NCBI GenBank assembly: GCA_035691065.1
Contig: DASSJT010000073.1
Span: forward strand, 1-64,000
Direction of reading: 5' to 3'
From: DASSJT01 sp035691065
GTDB lineage: Bacteria > Actinomycetota > Actinomycetes > Actinomycetales > Dermatophilaceae
DNA: 64,000 nt
Shown: in pieces, positions 25,803 through 33,583 of the stretch
How the letters are laid out: every line of letters starts with the position of its first letter
Position numbering within the stretch: the first letter of the stretch is position 1
Translations under genes and position numbers: made by a program
Notes under the pieces: model-generated
What the model was told of the DNA's origin: nothing
Databases searched by the model: none
Seen by the model: the letters and a program-made list of their open reading frames with translations, nothing else

Positions 25803-26318
25803 GTGCCACAGCCGATCCGCCTGCCCTTCGACCCCATCGTCCGGGCCGCCGAGCTGTGGCGCCGCCGGTGGGGTAGCCGGTCGGAGTCGCAGGCCATGGC
25901 CACTGCGACGTCGATCATGCGGGTCCAGCAGGTGCTCATCACCGACTTCGACGCGATCGTGGGCAAGCACGGGCTCACCTTCGCGAGGTACGAAGCGCTC
26001 GTGCTGCTCGCGTTCAGCCGGGAGGGGAGGCTGAGCATGTCGAAGATCGGGCAGCGGCTCATGGTCCACCCGACCAGCGCCACGAACATCATCCAGCGGC
26101 TTGCCGGGCAGGGGTTCGTCGAGCGTGTCCCCAACCCCGAGGACGGCCGTGGCACGCTGGCCGTGATCACCGATGCCGGTCGGGAGGCGATGGAGGCGTC
26201 GACGGCCGATCTCGAGGCTTCCCGGTTCGGGCTGGGCATGCTGAGCGACGAGGAGCACGCGCAGCTCTTCGAGCTGCTCCGCAAAGTTCGGGTGGCCGCG
26301 CACGACTTCGATACCTAG
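25803..26318 (+). CDS. MarR family transcriptional regulator
   Basis: A 171-residue winged-helix dimeric regulator. The dimer helix starts near residue 12 (DPIVRAAELWRRRWG). The DNA-binding part is LSMSKIGQRLMVHPTSATNIIQRLAGQGFVERVPNPEDGRGTLAVITDAG, with the R-x2-x-P-x-D-x-R-x wing typical of MarR (ERVPNPEDGRG). The GTG at 25803 is used. It lies upstream of the mutase gene in the same direction, separated by a hairpin and several palindromes, so it is a good candidate for the protein that binds one of them. It could equally control the ABC operon behind it. The ligand is unknown, but many such regulators sense acyl-CoAs or aromatic compounds. Confidence 0.9.
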   Translation: MPQPIRLPFDPIVRAAELWRRRWGSRSESQAMATATSIMRVQQVLITDFDAIVGKHGLTFARYEALVLLAFSREGRLSMSKIGQRLMVHPTSATNIIQRLAGQGFVERVPNPEDGRGTLAVITDAGREAMEASTADLEASRFGLGMLSDEEHAQLFELLRKVRVAAHDFDT

Positions 26319-26348
26319 CTGTGCTGAGCTGCCCACCACGAGCGGTGC

Positions 26349-26381
26349 GCGTATGCCGGCGGGGGAACTCCCGGCATACGC
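26349..26381 (+). terminator. Hairpin terminator after the MarR gene
   Basis: Eleven-base perfect stem, arms GCGTATGCCGG (26349-26359) and CCGGCATACGC (26371-26381), with an 11-base loop, 31 bases after the MarR stop codon. CTTTAT follows shortly, a weak T-rich stretch. It separates the regulator from the mutase transcription unit. Confidence 0.65.
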
Positions 26382-26392
26382 CGCTGCCCTTT

Positions 26393-26469
26393 ATCGGGCG
26401 ACCCGAGAAAGGTGCGCTTTCCCGGGGTTCGCACGCGGGGGTGACTGGACGTTCATCGGGTGACCCGAT
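26393..26469 (+). promoter_or_regulatory. Two TCGGG-N3-CCCGA dyads upstream of the mutase gene
   Basis: Site 1 is TCGGG-CGA-CCCGA at 26394-26406 and site 2 is ATCGGG-TGA-CCCGAT at 26455-26469. Both sit in a TTATC/GATAA-like AT context. Their centres are 62 bases apart, about six helical turns, so a bound dimer pair would face the same side. They are likely operators for one regulator; the MarR protein encoded just upstream is an obvious candidate. Confidence 0.65.
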
Positions 26470-26481
26470 AATGGGGATTGG

Positions 26482-26507
26482 AATTTAGTAGGACGTCCTA
26501 GTAAATT
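26482..26507 (+). promoter_or_regulatory. 26-bp near-perfect palindrome overlapping the mutase leader
   Basis: Only one symmetric base pair of the 26 bases breaks the dyad (a G opposite a G at positions 7 and 20). The perfect inner core is TAGGACGTCCTA and the flanks are AATTTA and TAAATT. It ends 6 bases before the ATG of the mutase and occupies the place of the ribosome-binding site. A regulator bound here would block transcription start or translation initiation. It is a different sequence class from the two TCGGG dyads upstream. Confidence 0.75.
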
Positions 26508-26513
26508 GGGGCC

Positions 26514-28265
26514 ATGACACAGACTCCCGATGGTGCCGCTGCCCGCTGGCAGGCCCGCTACGCTGCCGCCGCTGAAAGCGGGCAGGTGCGCGACGCCGAC
26601 TTCACGACACTGTCGGGGATGGAGGTCGACCCGGTCTACGGGCCGCCTGACGGATCCGAGGCGCCGGAGCAGATCGGCTGGCCGGGAGAGTTCCCGTTCA
26701 CCCGGGGGCTCTACCCGACGGGCTACCGCGGCCGAACCTGGACGATCCGCCAGTTCGCCGGGTTCGGCAACGCCGTGCAGACGAACGAGCGCTACAAGAT
26801 GATCCTGGCGCGTGGCGGCGGCGGCCTGTCCGTCGCCTTCGACATGCCGACGCTGATGGGCCGCGACTCGGACGAGCCGCTGTCGCAGGGCGAGGTCGGG
26901 CACTGCGGGGTGGCGATCGACTCGGCAGCGGACATGGACGTGCTCTTCAAGGACATCCCGCTCGGCGACGTCACGACCTCCATGACCATCTCGGGCCCGG
27001 CCGTGCCCATCTTCTGCATGTACCTTGTCGCCGCCGAGCGGCAGGGCGTCGATCTCGCGGTCCTCAACGGCACCCTCCAGACCGACATCTTCAAGGAGTA
27101 CATCGCACAGAAGGAGTGGCTGTTCGCGCCGGAGCCGCACCTGCGGCTCGTCGGCGACCTCATGGAGTACTGCGCGCAGAACATCCCGGCATACAAGCCG
27201 CTGTCGGTCTCCGGCTACCACATCCGCGAGGCCGGGTCGACGGCTGCTCAGGAGCTGGCCTTCACCCTCGCCGACGGCTTCGGGTACGTCGAGCTCGGGC
27301 TCTCCCGCGGGCTGGACATCGAGACCTTCGCCCCAGGGCTGTCCTTCTTCTTCGACAGCCACATCGACTTCTTCGAGGAGATCGCCAAGTTCCGGGCGGC
27401 ACGGCGGATCTGGGCTCGGTGGATGCGCGACATCTATGGCGCGCAGACCGAGAAGGCTCAGTGGCTACGGTTCCACACACAGACCGCCGGCGTCTCGCTG
27501 ACCGCCCAGCAGCCCTACAACAACGTCGTCCGCACCGCCGTCGAGGCCCTCGCCGCTGTGCTGGGGGGCACCAACAGCCTCCACACCAACGCGCTCGACG
27601 AGACCCTCGCCCTGCCGAGCGAACAGGCCGCCGAGGTCGCGCTGCGCACGCAGCAGGTGCTCATGGAGGAGACTGGGGTCGTCAACGTCGCGGACCCGCT
27701 CGGAGGGTCGTGGTACATCGAGGCCCTGACCGACAAGATCGAGGCCGGGGCCGAGCAGATCTTCGACCGCATCCTGTCGATGGGAACGACCACGCTGACG
27801 GCGAAGGACACCGCCGGTCTGGCGCAGGTCGTGCGCGAGAACGTCGGCAAGTCCGAGGGCCGGGTGTGGCCGATGACATCGGGCATCCTGCGCGGCATCG
27901 AGGATGGCTGGTTCATGGGTGAGATCGCCGACTCGGCGTTCCAGTACCAGGTGGCCCTCGAGAAGGGCGACAAGAAGGTCGTCGGGGTCAACTGCCACAC
28001 CGAGTCGGTGAGCCACGAGCTGGAGATCCTGCGGGTCAGCCATGAGGTCGAGCGGGAGCAGGTGGCCGTTCTCGGCCAGCGCAGGGGCACTCGGGACGCC
28101 GAGCGGGTCGCCCGCTCCCTCGAGGAGCTGCGCCGGGTCGCCGGGACCACGGACAACCTGGTCCCGGCCATGCTGGAGGCCGCCCGTGCGGAGGCCACTC
28201 TGGGCGAGATCTGCAATGCACTGCGCGAGGAATGGGGCACCTACCGGGAGCCCGCGCGGTTCTGA
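26514..28265 (+). CDS. icmA: Acyl-CoA mutase large subunit, isobutyryl-CoA mutase type
   Basis: Substrate-binding TIM-barrel subunit of an adenosylcobalamin-dependent mutase that interconverts isobutyryl-CoA and n-butyryl-CoA; it needs a separate B12-binding small subunit. The 583-residue product has the barrel (YKMILARGGGGLSVAFDMPTLMGRDSD, LSVSGYHIREAGST) but no C-terminal DxHxxG cobalamin domain, as expected for a two-part mutase. The residues that separate ICM from methylmalonyl-CoA mutase are F81 in IRQFAGF (Tyr in MCM) and Q199 in IAQKEW (Arg in MCM). They lie one position from F80 and Q198 of the Streptomyces enzyme. No small-subunit gene is in the window. MeaB at 16.7 kb is a plausible chaperone. 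Confidence 0.85.
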   Translation: MTQTPDGAAARWQARYAAAAESGQVRDADFTTLSGMEVDPVYGPPDGSEAPEQIGWPGEFPFTRGLYPTGYRGRTWTIRQFAGFGNAVQTNERYKMILARGGGGLSVAFDMPTLMGRDSDEPLSQGEVGHCGVAIDSAADMDVLFKDIPLGDVTTSMTISGPAVPIFCMYLVAAERQGVDLAVLNGTLQTDIFKEYIAQKEWLFAPEPHLRLVGDLMEYCAQNIPAYKPLSVSGYHIREAGSTAAQELAFTLADGFGYVELGLSRGLDIETFAPGLSFFFDSHIDFFEEIAKFRAARRIWARWMRDIYGAQTEKAQWLRFHTQTAGVSLTAQQPYNNVVRTAVEALAAVLGGTNSLHTNALDETLALPSEQAAEVALRTQQVLMEETGVVNVADPLGGSWYIEALTDKIEAGAEQIFDRILSMGTTTLTAKDTAGLAQVVRENVGKSEGRVWPMTSGILRGIEDGWFMGEIADSAFQYQVALEKGDKKVVGVNCHTESVSHELEILRVSHEVEREQVAVLGQRRGTRDAERVARSLEELRRVAGTTDNLVPAMLEAARAEATLGEICNALREEWGTYREPARF

Positions 28266-28599
28266 CGTACCCCACGGCCGCGCGGCCGGAGGTCGGGCGT
28301 GGTGGCAGACAGTTCCCGTCGCGGTGGCAGACAGTTCAATGGGCGGTGGCAGACAGTTCCATGGCGGCGGCCGTGGAGAGCGAGCCGTAGGGCAAGGCCG
28401 CCGAGGCGGTCGCGAACTCGCGTCGGCGATACTTCCTGTGCGGCGCCGGAAACCGCCAGACTTGGCGCGATCCCTCCACCTCGGGACGGTCCCCACCCGC
28501 TCCGGGATTTGGGACTATGCGGTCCCCTTTGCCATCGTGGGGGGTCACTCCGGAGGCCGCGCCGTGTGCCTGCCGGTTGTCTCACGTAAGGAATGAGCT
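28266..28599. other. 334-base gene-free region after icmA
   Basis: No supported gene. The first third holds three phased direct repeats (28301-28366). The rest, up to the GTG at 28600, is ordinary GC-rich sequence with CTTTG- and GGATTTGGGACTATGCGG-like AT-richer patches near 28500-28535 that may be the promoter of the following gene, but no box is convincing. Confidence 0.45.
28301..28366. repeat. Three direct repeats with exact 22-base period
   Basis: GGTGGCAGACAGTTC occurs at 28301-28315, 28323-28337 and 28345-28359, each followed by seven variable bases. The 15-base core is identical in all three and the period of 22 bases equals about two helical turns. This looks like a set of binding sites on one face of the DNA, located ~240 bases before the next gene. 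Confidence 0.85.
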
Positions 28600-29496
28600 G
28601 TGCCAACCCTTGCCAAGCGTGCCCTCGGCGCGGTGCTCGCCCTGGTCGGGCTCGGCGTGTGTGTCGTGGGCGTCTGGTTCACGGTCCACCTGGGGACGAG
28701 CGGAACCGCTGCGTTCACGGTGCGGCCCAGCGAAGACGGCCCAGTCGTGATCGGGCCAGACGTGGTCAACCGCGTCGACCTGCGGGTGACGATCCGGGCG
28801 CGTGCCGTCGACGGTGGCGGCGTGTGGATCGGCGTGGCAGCTCCCACGGACGCTCGATCCGCCGTCGACGAGGGCGCCTTGACCGTCGTCGACGGGGTCT
28901 CGGTTCGAGACTGGACCCTCCTTTCGCATCGGGCCGGCTCTGGAGAGGCGCCTGAGCTGGTGCATGCGGACCTCTGGCGCCAGCAGGCCACCGGCAAGGG
29001 CGATGCCACGGTGACCGTGCTCCAGGCCAGTGCGCCCGAGACTGTGGTGATCACGGCCGACGGTGGGAAGGTCGACTCGGTCACCCTGTCGGTCCAGAAG
29101 AAGACGTGGTTCGTGCAGGCTCTCCTGGCGGCACTGAGCGGGTTGCTCCTCGCCGTTGCCGGTCTGACCATCGCGCTGACGGCAGGCCGGCCACCGGCTT
29201 CCTGGGAGTCGCTGGCGCCGGGTACGGAGCCTCGGCGATCACGTCGGCACAGCCGCTCGATGGGCCGAACCGGCCGGAACGCCCGGGAGTCCGGCTCGGC
29301 TACCCCGGAACCGCGCTCGGCCAGTGGCACGACCGACCCAGCCAGTAGCACGACCAACCCGGCCAGCGACAGACCCACGACCGATGCCGGAGGGGCCGGT
29401 GCGGACGTGGGTGGATCCAGCCGCTCGAACAAAGGTTCCGGGCGGGGCTACCAGCCCCGAAGGGCCGCGGCCAAGGGTGAGGGGACGTCGCGATGA
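28600..29496 (+). CDS. Membrane protein of unknown function
   Basis: I do not recognise a family. The 298-residue product has two hydrophobic segments. The first is at residues 7-30 (ALGAVLALVGLGVCVVGVWF) and the second near 168-192 (FVQALLAALSGLLLAVAGLTIALTAG). The ~135 residues between them would be outside the cell; they are beta-rich (FTVRPSEDGPVVIG, VDLRVTIRARAVDGGGVWIGVAAP). The C-terminal ~100 residues are cytoplasmic, disordered and Ser/Thr/Arg-rich. GTG at 28600 follows AAGGA. Its stop codon overlaps the ATG of the following lipoprotein gene (ATGA), so the two are translationally coupled and probably work together at the envelope. Confidence 0.7.
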   Translation: MPTLAKRALGAVLALVGLGVCVVGVWFTVHLGTSGTAAFTVRPSEDGPVVIGPDVVNRVDLRVTIRARAVDGGGVWIGVAAPTDARSAVDEGALTVVDGVSVRDWTLLSHRAGSGEAPELVHADLWRQQATGKGDATVTVLQASAPETVVITADGGKVDSVTLSVQKKTWFVQALLAALSGLLLAVAGLTIALTAGRPPASWESLAPGTEPRRSRRHSRSMGRTGRNARESGSATPEPRSASGTTDPASSTTNPASDRPTTDAGGAGADVGGSSRSNKGSGRGYQPRRAAAKGEGTSR

Positions 29497-30569
29497 CCCT
29501 CCCCACAGCCAGGACTCCCCCCACGTCCAAGACTTCCGCAGCCAACCCCGCAGCCGCAGCCAACCCCGCCCCACGTCGGACCCGTGTGGCGGCCCTCGTC
29601 GCCGCGGCGGCCGCCGCTACCGTCGGTCTCACCGGCTGCGGCCTGGGGAACGCCATGGTGGGCGTCCACGCCGCGCCACCGGAGGTCACCACCGGTGCAC
29701 CGCTGTCGGCTGCAGGCGCCCAGACGATCGCCGACCGGGTGTTGAACGCGGCTGCTGCCGCGGCCAAGGTCTCCGGAGCGAATGGCGACAAGCAGCGCGC
29801 AGCGGTCATGACCGGCTCGGCGCTGGCCCTCGCCACAGCAGCGTCCAAGCTCCCGGCCGCGAGCGAGCCCACCGGCCAGCCGGTTGAGAAGCCGGCAGCA
29901 CCCAAGGTGCTGGCCGTCTCGCGTGGCCGCTCGTGGCCGCGGGCGATGTTCGTCGAGACGACCCGCGACGACGGCAGCCAGACGCTCAGCCTGCTCACCT
30001 GCGAGGGCGCCAACAGCCAGTTCAAGGTGGCGGCGTCGGCGACGATGCAGCCCGGGACCAGCGTGCCGGCGCTGGACCCCTTCACCTCGGGGTCGGCGGC
30101 CAACCCCGATACGAAGGGCCTGATCGGCCAGCCCGATGCCCTGCTGAGCGAGTATGCCGCTGCCGTCGCCTACCCGAACCCGAAGGCCCCGGAGCACTTC
30201 GACCTCGGCGCCGACCAGTTCGCCACGGTCCTGCGGCGCAACGCGGCCGCGCAGGCCAAGGCCCTCGGATCCCTCGCCAGGTTCACCCAGAGGCACACGG
30301 TCGACCCCAAGCAGCTCTTCGCATTCCGGCTGCACAGCGGCGGGGTCGTGGTGTTCGCCCTGATGAAGCGCACCGACACCCTGAAGCTGAAGCCCAAGGG
30401 CAAGGCGCTGACTCCGAGCGCTGACCTCGCAAGACTGCTCAAGAAGAAGAAGCTGACCAAGAGCGCCACCATCAGCACGTACGAGTCGGTGGTCTTCACC
30501 GTGCCGACCCAGGGCAAAGCCGCGATGGTGGCCGCCGACGAACAGCTGATCTCGGCCACCGGCTCGTAG
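29493..30569 (+). CDS. Putative lipoprotein of unknown function
   Basis: A 358-residue exported protein. A long polar, Ala/Pro-rich N-terminus (residues 1-30) precedes the hydrophobic core VAALVAAAAAATVGLTGC, which ends in a lipobox LTGC near residue 49. After cleavage the mature protein would be lipid-anchored on the outside of the membrane. The mature part contains VLAVSRGRSWPRAMFVETTRDDGSQTLSLLTCEG, EYAAAVAYPNPKAPEHFDLGADQFATVLRRN and a Lys-rich stretch KPKGKALTPSADLARLLKKKKL. The fold is not recognised. It is coupled to the membrane protein before it by an ATGA overlap. Confidence 0.75.
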   Translation: MTLPTARTPPTSKTSAANPAAAANPAPRRTRVAALVAAAAAATVGLTGCGLGNAMVGVHAAPPEVTTGAPLSAAGAQTIADRVLNAAAAAAKVSGANGDKQRAAVMTGSALALATAASKLPAASEPTGQPVEKPAAPKVLAVSRGRSWPRAMFVETTRDDGSQTLSLLTCEGANSQFKVAASATMQPGTSVPALDPFTSGSAANPDTKGLIGQPDALLSEYAAAVAYPNPKAPEHFDLGADQFATVLRRNAAAQAKALGSLARFTQRHTVDPKQLFAFRLHSGGVVVFALMKRTDTLKLKPKGKALTPSADLARLLKKKKLTKSATISTYESVVFTVPTQGKAAMVAADEQLISATGS

Positions 30570-30592
30570 ACCCGATGGGAGAGAATCCGTCC

Positions 30593-31669
30593 ATGACTGA
30601 CCAGCCAGCCGAACAGCCGATCAGCGGGTCCGCCTCGCGAGGTGCTGTGGACCTCACCGGACTGTCGACCCATGGGAGGGCGCCTTCGGGCGCGCCCGCA
30701 AGCCGGGGGCGCCCGACCGGTGCAGCGTCACCGGGCAGCGCCGGTGCCGGTGCAGCGCCGGGTGGTTCCCCACCGGTCGCGGGCGGCGCGGGTCCCGGCG
30801 TGGCTTCCGGTGCGGCGGCCGGACCAGCCCGCCCCGGGGTCAGCGGCCTGGTGGTGGAGGGCAACGACGCCAACTTCACCGAGGTGGTCAACGCCTCCAT
30901 CCGCGTGCCCTCCGTGGTCGTCCTGTGGTCGGCTGGCCTGCCCCAGTCCGGCGACTTCCTCCAGGTCGTCATCGGCGCCGCCGCGGCCCTCGACGGACGA
31001 GTGCAGGTCGTCTCCGTCAACGTGGACGCCAACCCGGGCCTGTTGCGGGCCTTCCAGGTGCAGTCCGTGCCCATGACCCTCGGCCTCGTCCAGGGCCAGC
31101 CGGTCCCCCTCTTCGCCGGCATCCAGCCTGCCGAGCAGGTTCGCGCCTACCTCGACGAGCTGCTCAAGCTGGCCGTCCAGTACGGCATCGCGGGGCGGGT
31201 CGACATCGGCGGCGCGGGCGTTGACGAGGGCGCCGGCGAGGGCGTCGAGCCCGAGCTGCCCCCGCTCCATCAGGCGGCGTTCGACGCCATCGAGCGTGAC
31301 GACCTCGACGGCGCCGCCGCGGCATACGAGCAAGCGCTCAAGGAGAACCCGGGCGACACCGACGCCGAGCTGGGACTCGCGCACGTGGGCCTGATGCGGC
31401 GCACCCGGGGTGTCGATCCCGCGGCCGCGCGCGCCGCCGCTGCGGCGAGCCCAGACGACGTTGACGCGGCCATCATGGTCGCCGACCTCGACGTCCTGGG
31501 CGGGCACGTCGAGGATGCCTTCGGGCGCCTGATCGACCTGGTGAAGGCCACAGCCGGTGACGAGCGGGAGCAGGCACGCACCCACCTCCTCGAGCTGTTC
31601 TCGATCGTGGGGAGCCACGACGAGCGGGTGCGCAAGGCGCGCACCGCGCTCATGAGCGCGCTGTTCTGA
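30593..31669 (+). CDS. Thioredoxin-like/TPR protein (YbbN/CnoX type) lacking CxxC
   Basis: A 358-residue cytoplasmic protein related to YbbN/CnoX co-chaperones: a thioredoxin fold followed by TPR-like helices. Residues 1-85 are a Gly/Ala/Pro-rich linker. The thioredoxin fold then begins (FTEVVNASIRVPSVVVLWSAGLPQSGDF), with the active-site WCxxC replaced by WSAGLPQS, so it cannot act as a disulfide reductase. VQSVPMTLGLVQGQPVPLFAGIQPAEQVRAYLDELL contains the conserved cis-Pro. The C-terminal half is helical (LDGAAAAYEQALKENPGDTDAELGLAHVGL). The ATG at 30593 is preferred to 30575 because GGGAGA precedes it. It probably holds unfolded proteins for chaperones. Confidence 0.85.
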   Translation: MTDQPAEQPISGSASRGAVDLTGLSTHGRAPSGAPASRGRPTGAASPGSAGAGAAPGGSPPVAGGAGPGVASGAAAGPARPGVSGLVVEGNDANFTEVVNASIRVPSVVVLWSAGLPQSGDFLQVVIGAAAALDGRVQVVSVNVDANPGLLRAFQVQSVPMTLGLVQGQPVPLFAGIQPAEQVRAYLDELLKLAVQYGIAGRVDIGGAGVDEGAGEGVEPELPPLHQAAFDAIERDDLDGAAAAYEQALKENPGDTDAELGLAHVGLMRRTRGVDPAAARAAAAASPDDVDAAIMVADLDVLGGHVEDAFGRLIDLVKATAGDEREQARTHLLELFSIVGSHDERVRKARTALMSALF

Positions 31670-31670
31670 G

Positions 31671-32732
31671 GTGTCGCACCCGAAGGTGCTGGACGACCAC
31701 GTCCGGTTTCGGCTCACCGATGCCGACCTGCCCGGCGCGACCCCTGTGCGAGCCGTCGCGCTCGAATGTGACCGTGTGGTCCCCGGCTCCCGGGCGTTCC
31801 AGGGCAGCGACGGCGCCTGGGAGCTCCGGCTGCCGCGACCCCCGCTGGCCCGTCTCGAGTACCGGCTGTCGGTCACCCGTGGGGACACTGTCGAGATCGT
31901 GGTCGACCCGACCAACCCCGACACCGTGCCGACGGCGTTCGGCGAGCGGTCAGAGCTGGCGATGCCCGGCTACCGGCCGCCCGCGTGGCTTGGCGCCCCT
32001 GCCACGCCGGGGACGCTGCGAGACCTGCTGGTCGCGGGGGAGACGGCCCAGGAGGTTCCGGTCTCGGTCTGGTCACCGGCCGGCAGCGCGGACACCGATC
32101 CCATGCCGATGCTCTTCGTCCACGACGGTCCGGAGTACGCCCGGCTGGCGTCCCTGACGCAGTACTCCGCCGCGATGATCGCCTCGGGTGCGCTGCCGCC
32201 GCACCGCGTGGCCCTGGCCGAGCCGGTGCACCGCGACGCCTGGTACTCGGCGTCACCCCAGTACGTCCGCACCATCGTGCGAGCCGGTCTGGGACAGCTG
32301 CGCGAGGCGTATGCCGTCCGCTCGCCCATCGTGGTCATGGGGACGTCACTGGGTGGACTGGCCGCCCTCCTGGTCGGGCTCCGGGGTGCACCGGAGGTCG
32401 GTGGCGTCTTCGCGCAGTCGGGATCGTTCTTCCAGCCGCGGCACGACGGCATGGAGCGCTCGTTCAGGTACTTCGGGCGCATCTCCCGCGCGGTCGCCGC
32501 GATCCTCGACACGCCCTCGACGCCGAACCCGCTGCAGATCACCATGACCTGCGGGGCCCTCGAGGAGAACGCGCGCAACAACGCCGACATGGCCGCGGCG
32601 CTGGCCCGGGCAGGCCATCGGGTCGACTACCGGGAGGTGCCCGACCTGCACAACTACACCGCGTGGCGGGACAGCCTGGATCCCGGTTTGACGCGGCTCT
32701 TGACCACGGTCTGGGCGGAGGGGCAAGGATAG
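31671..32732 (+). CDS. Enterochelin-esterase-like alpha/beta hydrolase
   Basis: A 353-residue putative esterase of the esterase D/enterochelin esterase group. About 85 N-terminal residues form a beta-rich module resembling the N-terminal domain of such esterases. The hydrolase part follows (VPVSVWSPAG..MPMLFVHDGPEYARLASL), with the nucleophile elbow GTSLGGLAA and a late His in VPDLHNYTAWRDSL. GTG at 31671 directly follows the previous stop codon. It is followed 5 bases later by a second esterase and then an ATP-grasp gene; this trio looks like a conserved but uncharacterised actinobacterial unit. No siderophore genes are nearby, so enterochelin is unlikely to be the real substrate. Confidence 0.85.
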   Translation: MSHPKVLDDHVRFRLTDADLPGATPVRAVALECDRVVPGSRAFQGSDGAWELRLPRPPLARLEYRLSVTRGDTVEIVVDPTNPDTVPTAFGERSELAMPGYRPPAWLGAPATPGTLRDLLVAGETAQEVPVSVWSPAGSADTDPMPMLFVHDGPEYARLASLTQYSAAMIASGALPPHRVALAEPVHRDAWYSASPQYVRTIVRAGLGQLREAYAVRSPIVVMGTSLGGLAALLVGLRGAPEVGGVFAQSGSFFQPRHDGMERSFRYFGRISRAVAAILDTPSTPNPLQITMTCGALEENARNNADMAAALARAGHRVDYREVPDLHNYTAWRDSLDPGLTRLLTTVWAEGQG

Positions 32733-32737
32733 GCGCC

Positions 32738-33502
32738 ATGCCGCCCTATCCGCGCGAGCCAGCGGCTCGCGCGAGCCTCCCGCTTCCGGGCACCGACCAC
32801 GGCCTCACGGTCCTGCGCCACGGCCACTGGGGCCGGCCGGTGCTCGCCTTCCCCAGCGAGGCAGGGCGGGCCGAGGACTTCGCCGGCAACGGCATGCTTG
32901 ACGCGATCGCCGGCCTGCTCCATGACGGGCGCACGACCGTCTTCTGCGTCGACAGCCTGGACGGCTGGTCCTGGTCGGCCAAAGAGCACCCCATCGAGGA
33001 GCGGGCCCGCCGGCACGGGCTCTACCACACCTGGCTGGAACAGCAGGCCGTGCCGTGGATCTTCGGCCAGCTGGGCGGCGAGGCCGAGCTGATCACCGTC
33101 GGCGTCTCGATCGGTGCCTACCACGCCGTGCAGTTCGCGTTCCAGCGCGCCGACCTCGCCCCCCTCGCCATCGGCCTGTCGGGCAACTACGACGTCACAA
33201 GCTTCCGGTCGTGGGGGCAGCCGGGTGACGCCACCTACTTCGCCAACCCCGCGGCATACGTGAGGAACCTCCACGGCGACCACCTGGCCTGGCTGCGGCA
33301 GCGTCTGTCCATCGTGCTGGTCTGTGGGCAGGGGCCCTTCGAGGAGCAGCCGACAAGGTCCCTCTCGGAGACACTCGCATTCGCGGAAGTGTTGCGGGAG
33401 AAGCGGATTCGCTATGAACTGGACCTGTGGGGCTACGACTCGGCCCACGACTGGCCGTGGTGGCGACTCCAGCTGGCCCACCACTTGGCCCGCTTCGTGT
33501 GA
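32738..33502 (+). CDS. Second esterase of the ATP-grasp cluster
   Basis: A 254-residue alpha/beta hydrolase of the putative-esterase (esterase D-like) group. Key segments are LAFPSEAGRAEDFAGNGMLDAI, VDSLDGWSWS, the nucleophile elbow GVSIGAYHAV, GLSGNYDVTSFRSW and a late GYDSAHDWPWWRLQL carrying the probable catalytic His and the paired Trp residues typical of this subgroup. The ATG at 32738 was chosen because the longer open frame overlaps the first esterase out of phase. It is shorter than the first esterase and lacks its N-terminal beta module. It probably acts in the same pathway as its neighbours. Confidence 0.85.
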   Translation: MPPYPREPAARASLPLPGTDHGLTVLRHGHWGRPVLAFPSEAGRAEDFAGNGMLDAIAGLLHDGRTTVFCVDSLDGWSWSAKEHPIEERARRHGLYHTWLEQQAVPWIFGQLGGEAELITVGVSIGAYHAVQFAFQRADLAPLAIGLSGNYDVTSFRSWGQPGDATYFANPAAYVRNLHGDHLAWLRQRLSIVLVCGQGPFEEQPTRSLSETLAFAEVLREKRIRYELDLWGYDSAHDWPWWRLQLAHHLARFV

Positions 33503-33557
33503 CTGACCTGTGTGACTGACCTGTGTGACTAAAACGTGTGTGACCGACCTGTGTGAT
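33497..33557. repeat. Degenerate 13-base tandem repeats
   Basis: GTGTGACTGACCT occurs exactly at 33497-33509 and 33510-33522, then as decayed copies near 33523, 33536 and 33551. The array starts inside the last codons of the second esterase and fills the gap before the ATP-grasp gene. Several TGA triplets in the array give stop codons in all frames. Confidence 0.8.
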
Positions 33558-33583
33558 CGAGAGCCAACCGGAAGGACGTGCCC

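Noticed and set aside
28301..28366. Possible CRISPR array
   Set aside because: Spacers are only seven bases and there are three units; no cas genes are nearby.
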